DNA from: Hippasteria phrygiana
Taxonomy: Eukaryota > Echinodermata > Asteroidea > Valvatida > Goniasteridae
Assembly: GCA_037893225.1 (NCBI GenBank)
Contig: JAZGUH010000616.1
Span: forward strand, 1,178,001 to 1,242,000
Direction of reading: 5' to 3'
DNA: 64,000 nt
Part shown: positions 1-8,829 of the stretch, piece after piece
How the letters are laid out: every line of letters starts with the position of its first letter
Numbering within the stretch: position 1 is the first letter of the stretch
Program-made: the position numbers and the translations under genes
The notes under the pieces: generated by a model
Databases searched by the model: none
The model's input: the letters and a program-made list of their open reading frames with translations, nothing else
Told to the model about the DNA's origin: nothing

Positions 1-403
1 AGCCCATTGAGACCTCCTAGCTACGCAAGTGCTCAAGAGAGTTTAGAGACTAGGCCTAGCGCTCCTTGCAAAGAGTAGTTGTAGTTAGTAACAGACAAAA
101 ACCCTCATCTCTACTGAGTGTAGAGGTGAGGGTTTTTTTGCCTTGCGACAAATCATATTTTGCCTTTTCCGCCTGGGCGCCCGGGCAATTTCGTATGGTT
201 GTGGGATATGGAAAAAACTTTTTATTTTCATGATTTTGTGCTAATTTTGGTGTGTAGTACCCCAGCAAAAATTTGAATTGAATTTGGGCGATTTTTAGAA
301 TATTTTGGTTATTTTTAAATTTGCTGTATATACCCACAGCAAAATTGGGGAAGGAAGTGAAAAAACGGGTTTTGTCGCTGAATCGGCAAATCCCTATACT
401 ACT
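1..403. other. Unique left flank of the array
   Basis: This stretch is not repeated elsewhere in the window. It is AT-rich in its right half and holds a strong hairpin at 97-139. No convincing coding sequence is seen: the minus-strand reading frame at 56-496 crosses the array boundary and its right end is transposase read out of frame. The repeat array begins at 404, where the sequence abruptly becomes identical to position 4769 onward of the second unit. Confidence 0.75.
97..139 (+). other. Hairpin followed by T-run in the left flank
   Basis: An 18-bp stem (97-114 with 120-137) encloses the 5-base loop TGAGT, with one G-T wobble. The stem is rich in CCCTCATCTC and its complement and ends in seven Ts. 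It could be a small RNA precursor, a Pol III-type end, or a remnant of a short inverted-repeat element. Nothing in the sequence decides between these. Confidence 0.5.
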
Positions 404-2163
404 CAGGACAACCTGCAGCTTCACACTTGAGGATGATTGAGTTGGCATGGCCATTGTTGACAAGGTGAACTGCGCTGTGGTCTCTTGAGAGAGCATTTCT
501 GGAAAAGGTTAGTGTCCCTTTTGGATTAGTACTTGAAAAAGCATGGTTCATGGACTCTGCTTTTTGTGTACTTGTCCCATATCTGGTTTTTTGCATTGCC
601 TCGTGACCAATTCTCTTCTGAATTTTCAGTAAAAGCAGTTTCTTGTCAGACTCGAGCATTTTCAGTTTTCCCCTAACATGAACAGGAAGGTAGGGAAATC
701 TGTTATTGCCATTGCAAACCAAGGACCGCTTTTTGCAAAGGTTGTGGCGACCTTGGTAACATTCGGGAATGGTTGAGGCAGCCTGTTCAGCCATGTCATA
801 CATTTGGGCAAAGTTTCTCCCACATTTCTTGAGGATTGCCCCTGCTTCTGCTTGTACCCTGTGACTTACATCGTCACCTAACCGGTCTTGTATCTTTTTC
901 TTTTCTTTTTTAGTTCTACCAGGCATCATGTCACCACTGAATTTGGCCCGACTGATTGCTGAACTGAGTGATCGATTTAAGTGAGGTGGGTCAAGAAAGT
1001 GTTGTGGCTCGATACCTGCTTTAATTCTCATCTGAGACATAAAACCTTTTGCCATACACCCGTCCGCATCGCTTGTTACTCTTTCTGCTAACAAGGGTTC
1101 CTTACACTCTAGAAGTTTCTTGGCACATTGAATTCCCCCTTCTCTTTCATCCCCCATGTTGTAATTTGCTGGGCGTGTAGCACTACAAGAATCTGTGTGC
1201 TCGGAACAATTGTTACTGCTGTGTTTGCCTGACATTTGATTTGCACATTTGCAGAGTTTATTCTCGTGGTGGTACATTACTACCATTTTTTGGTGGTTAC
1301 ATTCTCACATACTACGTCCCTAGTTTGGGTGGCCGGCACAAATGGTGTGTTTTTCCCCCGACAGTTTCTCAAGGGGTTATTGTATTGTCTATCTAATTCG
1401 ACAGCAATCGGTTTTTCTCTGTCATAGCCCTGTAATTCTTGAATACCTTTGACCAGTTTTCTCTTTTCAGCCATACTTCTAACATTTTCATTGATAATAA
1501 TGTCCCCACATTTGCTTGCTGTTTTCTGCAGCCCACTGATTGAAGGAACAGTCGTACCCAATGCTGTCAAAAGTCGTCTTGCTCCTGTGGCTGCAATACC
1601 CGTTGTTGAGGAGACCAACTTGGAAGGCCATGTTTGGAGTTGCAGTGCGTCGGCCTCTGCTGACCTGAGGTATCTCTGAGTACAGCTTCTTCCTTCCTGT
1701 CGAGAAGTGGCACTTGTTGCATGACAGCACCTCTGAAACAGCAAGGCCCCGGTGTGTTTCTTGCTCTGCCTGTAGCTGAGGCCAGCCATCCCAGTCAGGA
1801 TTCGCATGCTGATGGTCCAGGGTAGCTGGAACACTTGTCTCAACTGTAGTGTTGACATGAACAATTCTGTAGCCGCCTGGGTTCAAGTTGTCGGCTCCTT
1901 CCCTCTGGAGTCTGCTTATCGGCGTTATTTCCTAAATTTTCGGTCGCAGCACCATCAGTTTTATTAGTTCTGGCACCTGGTGGGAAATTGTAGAAAGAAC
2001 CTCGCTCATCTCTGGGAAAGGCCAGTTGCAATTGTTCATTTGTGGGTCTGATATAGGAAGATGAAACATCAGCCTTTTCTCTTATCAACTGACATGTCAG
2101 ACCATTGCCTTTTTTAAAATAGGCTTTTTTCCTCTTAAACATGCCCTTTCTGTAGCGAACCAT
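399..2163 (-). pseudogene. Mutator-like transposase, copy 1 (3'-truncated)
   Basis: This copy is cut by the array boundary at 404. The C-terminal reading frame keeps its first 294 residues and then reads one flank codon into a stop at 399-401, so the last 83 residues are missing. It has five Cs at 1355-1359 where all other copies have four. That puts the conserved stretch after RGK (motif TPFVPATQ) in one frame with the N-terminal domain, up to a stop at the A6 run (1281-1292 area). It also carries the 1-base insertion near 1603 shared with copies 2 and 3, which breaks the frame at the residues GLLN. It therefore cannot give a complete protein as read. Confidence 0.85.
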
Positions 2164-2797
2164 GGTGGACCTTTCAGTTGGTGAGTAATTAGGGTTATGA
2201 AGAGTTTTGTTTATTCCATGTCACCATGAACAACAAAAGAATAATGGTGCACTAACAATAAACATCCACTAAATTAGACTTGCAAAGCTATTGCATTTCA
2301 TTCAGTGCATGCTTATGTTACTGCTTCCCTGTTGTGCCAATAACCAAAGGCATTTTCTAAATATGAACTAGTTGGTGAAATGAAAATTATTAAATTCATA
2401 AAGCAAGTAAAAATGAATTCGATTTGTGACATTTCTCTTTTCTTCAGAGTTTTGGCTTATCTTGCCTAATAGTATAGTTTGAAAAAATGTCTGCGCAGTA
2501 CAATAATGTCAACACTAGTTAACTAGTGCACGCCCCAACCAGTTGATTGTTTCAGAACCATTTATAGCCTTTCTCCAATTTGATTTCTGTAATTAATAGC
2601 CAACCGGTACCTCTTTCACAGTTTTTGCCCACAAAACCATCGCTGCACCGGCTGACTGCTGCGGAGTTTTACCCCCGTACACGTGGCTCCATTCTGACAC
2701 GGGCCCACTGTGAACATAAAAACCCAATCACAAACAGATTAGCCTATTTGGTTCAGCACTATCGTATATGTATTGTGGCCCTGAAGGGACATCGCAC
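2164..2797. promoter_or_regulatory. Transposase upstream region (model in unit 1)
   Basis: Non-coding, AT-rich DNA of about 630 bp between the transposase start and the minisatellite, repeated in every unit. It contains an 8-bp palindrome CTGCGCAG (2491-2498), which shares TCTGCGCA with the minisatellite monomer, and the TTAA-centred 16-bp palindrome just to its right. No clear TATA box for the minus-strand gene was found. Confidence 0.45.
2513..2528. promoter_or_regulatory. 16-bp perfect palindrome centred on TTAA
   Basis: The sequence CACTAGTTAACTAGTG occurs once per unit, about 350 bp upstream of the transposase start. A dimeric His-Cys box nuclease would be expected to use a palindromic or near-palindromic site, and the known I-PpoI site also has TTAA at its centre. 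It could instead be a head-to-tail junction of a TTAA-specific element, or chance. Function is not shown by the sequence. Confidence 0.4.
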
Positions 2798-3030
2798 TTT
2801 TCTGCGCACGTTTTCTGCGCACGTTTTCTGCGCACGTTTTCTGCGCACGTTTTCTGCGCACATTTTCTGCGCACATTTTCTGCGCACATTTTCTGCGCAC
2901 ATTTTCTGCGCACATTTTCTGCGCACATTTTCTGCGCACATTTTCTGCGCACATTTTCTGCGCACATTTTCTGCGCACATTTTCTGCGCACATTTTCTGC
3001 GCACATTTTCTGCGCACATTTTCTGCGACG
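2798..3030. repeat. 13-bp minisatellite, unit 1 (17 copies)
   Basis: Monomer TTTTCTGCGCAC followed by G or A. Order left to right: 4 G copies, then 13 A copies, then a 12-base end TTTTCTGCGACG. Both strands are open in several frames only because 13 is not a multiple of 3 and the monomer has no stop; it is not taken as coding. The G form has a CpG (CACGT) that the A form lacks. Confidence 0.97.
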
Positions 3031-3552
3031 ATAATTATGACTTCTATCAGGGTGCACGCCACTAAATCTGTGAAAATCACTGCGCGCGAGCTCATTAATA
3101 TTTTGTGATCCCTCCAGTAATTTTAAATAAGAGGTCCCTGGGGCCTATAAATTGGACTGATTGTAGAAATATTTGTGGAAATCAAGAATTGGTGACCCGT
3201 GGCTTCCAACTCGGGGGATTCCGTTCACAAAAAATGACCAATACGTGGGTCTATTTGGCATAGAGGCGGGGGGGGTGGGGCTACATTTAGACCTGGGCCC
3301 AGAGATGGGCCACCATTTTAGGGGTGGTTTGTGGGGAGGGGAGTATAAAAAAAAAAATTCCTTCAACACTCATAAATTTGAAAAGAAAATTATTCTAGGA
3401 GTCTTAATCTTTAATTTCCAGTGAAAAAAATATTGCCACCTTACTCCTGAGCGTCACTAGGCGGCGCTCTTTCGTTCTATTTTTGTGTTGGTACGGTTAC
3501 AATGAGCGCCGTATTAATAGTGGAGTGGAACCATTGGAACCCATATGAAGCA
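3031..3552. promoter_or_regulatory. Endonuclease upstream region (model in unit 1)
   Basis: About 520 bp of non-coding DNA repeated in all units. It has TATA-like TATAAAT (3146-3152) and TATAAAA at the start of an A-run (3344-3350), G-rich runs near 3268-3280 and 3330-3341, and a CTCF-like match (3454-3468). The reading frames here begin at GTG or TTG and have no recognisable protein, so I treat the region as promoter or spacer. Confidence 0.4.
3454..3468 (+). promoter_or_regulatory. CTCF-like motif (unit 1 example)
   Basis: TCACTAGGCGGCGCT fits the vertebrate-type CTCF core at 13 of 15 positions by eye. It is present in each unit upstream of the endonuclease leader. It matters only if the host has CTCF, which is known in bilaterians. 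Confidence 0.3.
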
Positions 3553-3563
3553 AACATGGCGGC
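3552..3563 (+). promoter_or_regulatory. YY1-like motif at leader start (unit 1 example)
   Basis: AAACATGGCGGC resembles the YY1 site, often found just downstream of transcription starts with the ATG of the motif overlapping the leader. Here it lies in the first leader exon, 40 bp before a splice donor. Confidence 0.35.
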
Positions 3564-3914
3564 GCCCATATGTCAAGTGTACTCGCCAAAAATAGGTATG
3601 TTTCATGTTTTGAACTATGAAATCTCACAGAAAACACAGTAATGATTACACACATGATAGAGAACAAAATGGGTTCTGTCTTTCTTTTCTTTTTTTGCTC
3701 TCGCTGTCTTTTTATTCACATACACATTTCAGATGCCTATCCGCCATGTTATCAACATGTTTACAAGATATAGGTTGCGCTGAGGCTCATAAATTTACAC
3801 GTGCTTTTTTGTTACTGAAAATTAAAGACTTTTGTTGGACAAGTAAGTAGTTATTCTGCATTGTTTCACCCAATATTTAGACTGAGATGTATATATATTT
3901 ATTTTTATTTGTAG
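3553..3914 (+). other. Probable leader exons of the endonuclease gene (model in unit 1)
   Basis: A first exon ends at ATAG|GTATGT (3595). A second exon, 3733-3842, follows a long pyrimidine tract ending CATTTCAG and ends at GGACAA|GTAAGT. The next acceptor is TTTGTAG|CATGCC at 3914, leading to the exon with the chosen start codon. Joining these exons does not give a long frame into the nuclease, since each combination I tried reaches a stop, so I read them as untranslated leader. They repeat in every unit. An alternative is that some of these signals are unused. Confidence 0.5.
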
Positions 3915-3935
3915 CATGCCCAGGCTAGGGCCATC

Positions 3936-4418
3936 ATGACTGCTGGAGAAAACTGTTGTGTTGACCAATGCCATGGTAGCAAAGGTAAGTTGACCTCACG
4001 CACTCGGTCTGTATTGTTTGTTATGCAGATTTCTTAAACCATAGCAAAATGGATTCCAATCTGGAAGGCCTCAATTAAAGGCAAGATTTTAGGAAAGACT
4101 GTACACAGAGGCAGACAAAATTGTAGAATATGGACAGGATATGTCCAGCAGAAATATGGCATTATTAATGTTGTCATGCCTGGCTCAAAATCAAATTCAC
4201 GCACAAGGATGCGTGTGCACAGGTTGACTTACATTGTTTATTCTGGAGTCCTTGATCTTCCCCGGGGGTATGATGTCAGTCACCTGTGCCACAACTCCTT
4301 GTGTGTGAATTTTGATCACCTGTCACTTGAGCCACATGCCATCAACACTGCAAGATCTCGTTGTAAGAGATGCCGTTTGTGTTCGGGCCATGGCCCATAC
4401 AAGGACTGTCTTCTTTAA
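3936..4418 (+). CDS. His-Cys box (I-PpoI-like) endonuclease, copy 1
   Basis: A predicted DNA endonuclease of 140 residues from two coding exons, 3936-3984 and 4045-4418. The donor is AAAG|GTAAGT. The 60-bp intron is closed at CCATAG|CAAAATGG, chosen because it alone keeps the frame with the nuclease domain; the AG at 4028 does not. The start ATG has A at -3. Domain features: C43-x-x-W-T-G, then HRL at 75-77, H96-L-C98, C103, H108, N117, C123, C126, C129, H132 and C138. In I-PpoI (from memory) the catalytic His98 and Asn119 and ligands C100, C105, H110 and C125 have the same spacing as H96, N117, C98, C103, H108 and C123 here. It would act as a metal-dependent nicking or double-strand-cutting enzyme, probably a dimer, in the nucleus. 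Two likely leader exons lie upstream. The gene converges on the transposase of the next unit with 99 bp between stop codons. Confidence 0.8.
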
Positions 4419-4517
4419 AATGTAATTAAGGAGAACTTTTTTGCTCACCATTAAGTTTGATAACTGAAATTGCTCACCATTTTTTGATGCTACACTTTTT
4501 GCTTTAATAATTCATTT
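4419..4517. other. Short convergent 3' spacer (unit 1/2 example)
   Basis: 99 bp separate the stop codons of the endonuclease and the next transposase. It has a 12-bp direct repeat TTGCTCACCATT at 4441-4452 and 4470-4481. An ATTAAA on the minus strand (4503-4508) could serve the transposase poly(A) site. The two transcripts probably overlap at their 3' ends. Confidence 0.5.
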
Positions 4518-6527
4518 TTAATTGAATCGTATGCTGTAATTGTGCTCACTCTGAATTCTTTGCCAATCCACATCTGGAGGGATTGCTGACTTGGGTTCCA
4601 GTTGCCCTTTCTTGTACAATGACTTGGCACAGTTGTACAAGTTATATCGTTGTGCCCTACACTTTGCCCTTCGTATTTTATAATGTGTGCTCCTAGCCCG
4701 TTGGGAATGATATTTTTCTTTTCTGTCCATTTCGGCCAGACTTTTGGCAGCTGCAGATCCTGGCAAAACAGGACAACCTGCAGCTTCACACTTGAGGATG
4801 ATTGAGTTGGCATGGCCATTGTTGACAAGGTGAACTGCGCTGTGGTCTCTTGAGAGAGCATTTCTGGAAAAGGTTAGTGTCCCTTTTGGATTAGTACTTG
4901 AAAAAGCATGGTTCATGGACTCTGCTTTTTGTGTACTTGTCCCATATCTGGTTTTTTGCATTGCCTCGTGACCAATTCTCTTCTGAATTTTCAGTAAAAG
5001 CAGTTTCTTGTCAGACTCGAGCATTTTCAGTTTTCCCCTAACATGAACAGGAAGGTAGGGAAATCTGTTATTGCCATTGCAAACCAAGGACCGCTTTTTG
5101 CAAAGGTTGTGGCGACCTTGGTAACATTCGGGAATGGTTGAGGCAGCCTGTTCAGCCATGTCATACATTTGGGCAAAGTTTCTCCCACATTTCTTGAGGA
5201 TTGCCCCTGCTTCTGCTTGTACCCTGTGACTTACATCGTCACCTAACCGGTCTTGTATCTTTTTCTTTTCTTTTTTAGTTCTACCAGGCATCATGTCACC
5301 ACTGAATTTGGCCCGACTGATTGCTGAACTGAGTGATCGATTTAAGTGAGGTGGGTCAAGAAAGTGTTGTGGCTCGATACCTGCTTTAATTCTCATCTGA
5401 GACATAAAACCTTTTGCCATACACCCGTCCGCATCGCTTGTTACTCTTTCTGCTAACAAGGGTTCCTTACACTCTAGAAGTTTCTTGGCACATTGAATTC
5501 CCCCTTCTCTTTCATCCCCCATGTTGTAATTTGCTGGGCGTGTAGCACTACAAGAATCTGTGTGCTCGGAACAATTGTTACTGCTGTGTTTGCCTGACAT
5601 TTGATTTGCACATTTGCAGAGTTTATTCTCGTGGTGGTACATTACTACCATTTTTTGGTGGTTACATTCTCACATACTACGTCCCTAGTTTGGGTGGCCG
5701 GCACAAATGGTGTGTTTTTCCCCGACAGTTTCTCAAGGGGTTATTGTATTGTCTATCTAATTCGACAGCAATCGGTTTTTCTCTGTCATAGCCCTGTAAT
5801 TCTTGAATACCTTTGACCAGTTTTCTCTTTTCAGCCATACTTCTAACATTTTCATTGATAATAATGTCCCCACATTTGCTTGCTGTTTTCTGCAGCCCAC
5901 TGATTGAAGGAACAGTCGTACCCAATGCTGTCAAAAGTCGTCTTGCTCCTGTGGCTGCAATACCCGTTGTTGAGGAGACCAACTTGGAAGGCCATGTTTG
6001 GAGTTGCAGTGCGTCGGCCTCTGCTGACCTGAGGTATCTCTGAGTACAGCTTCTTCCTTCCTGTCGAGAAGTGGCACTTGTTGCATGACAGCACCTCTGA
6101 AACAGCAAGGCCCCGGTGTGTTTCTTGCTCTGCCTGTAGCTGAGGCCAGCCATCCCAGTCAGGATTCGCATGCTGATGGTCCAGGGTAGCTGGAACACTT
6201 GTCTCAACTGTAGTGTTGACATGAACAATTCTGTAGCCGCCTGGGTTCAAGTTGTCGGCTCCTTCCCTCTGGAGTCTGCTTATCGGCGTTATTTCCTAAA
6301 TTTTCGGTCGCAGCACCATCAGTTTTATTAGTTCTGGCACCTGGTGGGAAATTGTAGAAAGAACCTCGCTCATCTCTGGGAAAGGCCAGTTGCAATTGTT
6401 CATTTGTGGGTCTGATATAGGAAGATGAAACATCAGCCTTTTCTCTTATCAACTGACATGTCAGACCATTGCCTTTTTTAAAATAGGCTTTTTTCCTCTT
6501 AAACATGCCCTTTCTGTAGCGAACCAT
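4518..6527 (-). pseudogene. Mutator-like transposase, copy 2 (first full-length)
   Basis: A DDE transposase that would cut and join transposon ends in the nucleus. About 670 residues are spread over three frames. The N-terminal part (6204-6527) starts at an ATG in a strong Kozak context (CCACCATGG) and has a basic, NLS-like segment (residues 6-19). The middle part has a CxxC pair and the first candidate catalytic Asp in the motif DRQYNNPL. The C-terminal part (4518-5651, 377 residues) has C12/C14/C27/H30/C34, the second Asp in TSDADG (D73 or D75), the motif MMPGRTK at 120-126, a Cys/His cluster (C176, H181, C184, C191), and the Glu (E244) in TQKAESMNHAF followed by FSRN and SAVH..NNG. These motifs match the animal Mutator-like transposase domain family as I know it. 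Frames change near 6265 (+1), 5720 (-1 at G4A5) and 5651 (-1 at A6). Copies 1-3 also have a 1-base insertion near 5968. The middle frame begins at TTG, so it is not a separate gene. Confidence 0.85.
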
Positions 6528-7161
6528 GGTGGACCTTTCAGTTGGTGAGTAATTAGGGTTATGAAGAGTTTTGTTTATTCCATGTCACCATGAACAACAA
6601 AAGAATAATGGTGCACTAACAATAAACATCCACTAAATTAGACTTGCAAAGCTATTGCATTTCATTCAGTGCATGCTTATGTTACTGCTTCCCTGTTGTG
6701 CCAATAACCAAAGGCATTTTCTAAATATGAACTAGTTGGTGAAATGAAAATTATTAAATTCATAAAGCAAGTAAAAATGAATTCGATTTGTGACATTTCT
6801 CTTTTCTTCAGAGTTTTGGCTTATCTTGCCTAATAGTATAGTTTGAAAAAATGTCTGCGCAGTACAATAATGTCAACACTAGTTAACTAGTGCACGCCCC
6901 AACCAGTTGATTGTTTCAGAACCATTTATAGCCTTTCTCCAATTTGATTTCTGTAATTAATAGCCAACCGGTACCTCTTTCACAGTTTTTGCCCACAAAA
7001 CCATCGCTGCACCGGCTGACTGCTGCGGAGTTTTACCCCCGTACACGTGGCTCCATTCTGACACGGGCCCACTGTGAACATAAAAACCCAATCACAAACA
7101 GATTAGCCTATTTGGTTCAGCACTATCGTATATGTATTGTGGCCCTGAAGGGACATCGCAC

Positions 7162-7342
7162 TTTTCTGCGCACGTTTTCTGCGCACGTTTTCTGCGCACG
7201 TTTTCTGCGCACGTTTTCTGCGCACATTTTCTGCGCACATTTTCTGCGCACATTTTCTGCGCACATTTTCTGCGCACATTTTCTGCGCACATTTTCTGCG
7301 CACATTTTCTGCGCACATTTTCTGCGCACATTTTCTGCGACG
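7162..7342. repeat. 13-bp minisatellite, unit 2 (13 copies)
   Basis: 4 G copies followed by 9 A copies and the usual 12-base end. Confidence 0.97.
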
Positions 7343-8247
7343 ATAATTATGACTTCTATCAGGGTGCACGCCACTAAATCTGTGAAAATCACTGCGCGCG
7401 AGCTCATTAATATTTTGTGATCCCTCCAGTAATTTTAAATAAGAGGTCCCTGGGGCCTATAAATTGGACTGATTGTAGAAATATTTGTGGAAATCAAGAA
7501 TTGGTGACCCGTGGCTTCCAACTCGGGGGATTCCGTTCACAAAAAATGACCAATACGTGGGTCTATTTGGCATAGAGGCGGGGGGGGTGGGGCTACATTT
7601 AGACCTGGGCCCAGAGATGGGCCACCATTTTAGGGGTGGTTTGTGGGGAGGGGAGTATAAAAAAAAAAATTCCTTCAACACTCATAAATTTGAAAAGAAA
7701 ATTATTCTAGGAGTCTTAATCTTTAATTTCCAGTGAAAAAAATATTGCCACCTTACTCCTGAGCGTCACTAGGCGGCGCTCTTTCGTTCTATTTTTGTGT
7801 TGGTACGGTTACAATGAGCGCCGTATTAATAGTGGAGTGGAACCATTGGAACCCATATGAAGCAAACATGGCGGCGCCCATATGTCAAGTGTACTCGCCA
7901 AAAATAGGTATGTTTCATGTTTTGAACTATGAAATCTCACAGAAAACACAGTAATGATTACACACATGATAGAGAACAAAATGGGTTCTGTCTTTCTTTT
8001 CTTTTTTTGCTCTCGCTGTCTTTTTATTCACATACACATTTCAGATGCCTATCCGCCATGTTATCAACATGTTTACAAGATATAGGTTGCGCTGAGGCTC
8101 ATAAATTTACACGTGCTTTTTTGTTACTGAAAATTAAAGACTTTTGTTGGACAAGTAAGTAGTTATTCTGCATTGTTTCACCCAATATTTAGACTGAGAT
8201 GTATATATATTTATTTTTATTTGTAGCATGCCCAGGCTAGGGCCATC

Positions 8248-8730
8248 ATGACTGCTGGAGAAAACTGTTGTGTTGACCAATGCCATGGTAGCAAAGGTAA
8301 GTTGACCTCACGCACTCGGTCTGTATTGTTTGTTATGCAGATTTCTTAAACCATAGCAAAATGGATTCCAATCTGGAAGGCCTCAATTAAAGGCAAGATT
8401 TTAGGAAAGACTGTACACAGAGGCAGACAAAATTGTAGAATATGGACAGGATATGTCCAGCAGAAATATGGCATTATTAATGTTGTCATGCCTGGCTCAA
8501 AATCAAATTCACGCACAAGGATGCGTGTGCACAGGTTGACTTACATTGTTTATTCTGGAGTCCTTGATCTTCCCCGGGGGTATGATGTCAGTCACCTGTG
8601 CCACAACTCCTTGTGTGTGAATTTTGATCACCTGTCACTTGAGCCACATGCCATCAACACTGCAAGATCTCGTTGTAAGAGATGCCGTTTGTGTTCGGGC
8701 CATGGCCCATACAAGGACTGTCTTCTTTAA
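8248..8730 (+). CDS. His-Cys box endonuclease, copy 2
   Basis: Coding exons 8248-8296 and 8357-8730. The nuclease-domain exon encodes the same residues as copy 1 and all splice signals are kept. Confidence 0.8.
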
Positions 8731-8829
8731 AATGTAATTAAGGAGAACTTTTTTGCTCACCATTAAGTTTGATAACTGAAATTGCTCACCATTTTTTGAT
8801 GCTACACTTTTTGCTTTAATAATTCATTT

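Noticed and set aside
1236..1886. Plus-strand frames and second minus-strand frames overlying the transposase
   Set aside because: They are shadows of the transposase in other frames. The apparent starts of the minus-strand ones are TTG codons next to the frame changes.
2515..2540. ACGCCCCAAC shared by the unit beside the palindrome and the transposon terminal repeat
   Set aside because: A 10-base match between a 1.5-kb and a 4.1-kb sequence is not beyond chance, and the surrounding bases do not align.
2798..3030. A CRISPR array or telomere-like tract
   Set aside because: The 13-bp monomers are directly adjacent with no spacers, and the monomer is not a known telomere repeat.
2580..3095. 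Open frames of 60-174 codons on both strands across the minisatellite, with a 13-residue protein repeat (for example CAENVRRKCAQKM)
   Set aside because: They follow from a stop-free 13-bp monomer that is open in all frames; starts are often non-ATG, lengths change with copy number, and no domain is seen. The same holds in all 14 units.
3145..3424. Overlapping plus- and minus-strand frames of 83 and 74 codons in every unit
   Set aside because: They start at TTG and GTG, overlap each other and have no recognisable motif; their conservation is only that of the whole unit.
3617..3850. A 77-codon plus-strand frame upstream of the endonuclease
   Set aside because: It covers a probable splice acceptor and donor (3732, 3843) and does not join in frame to the nuclease exon; it is better read as intron plus leader exon.
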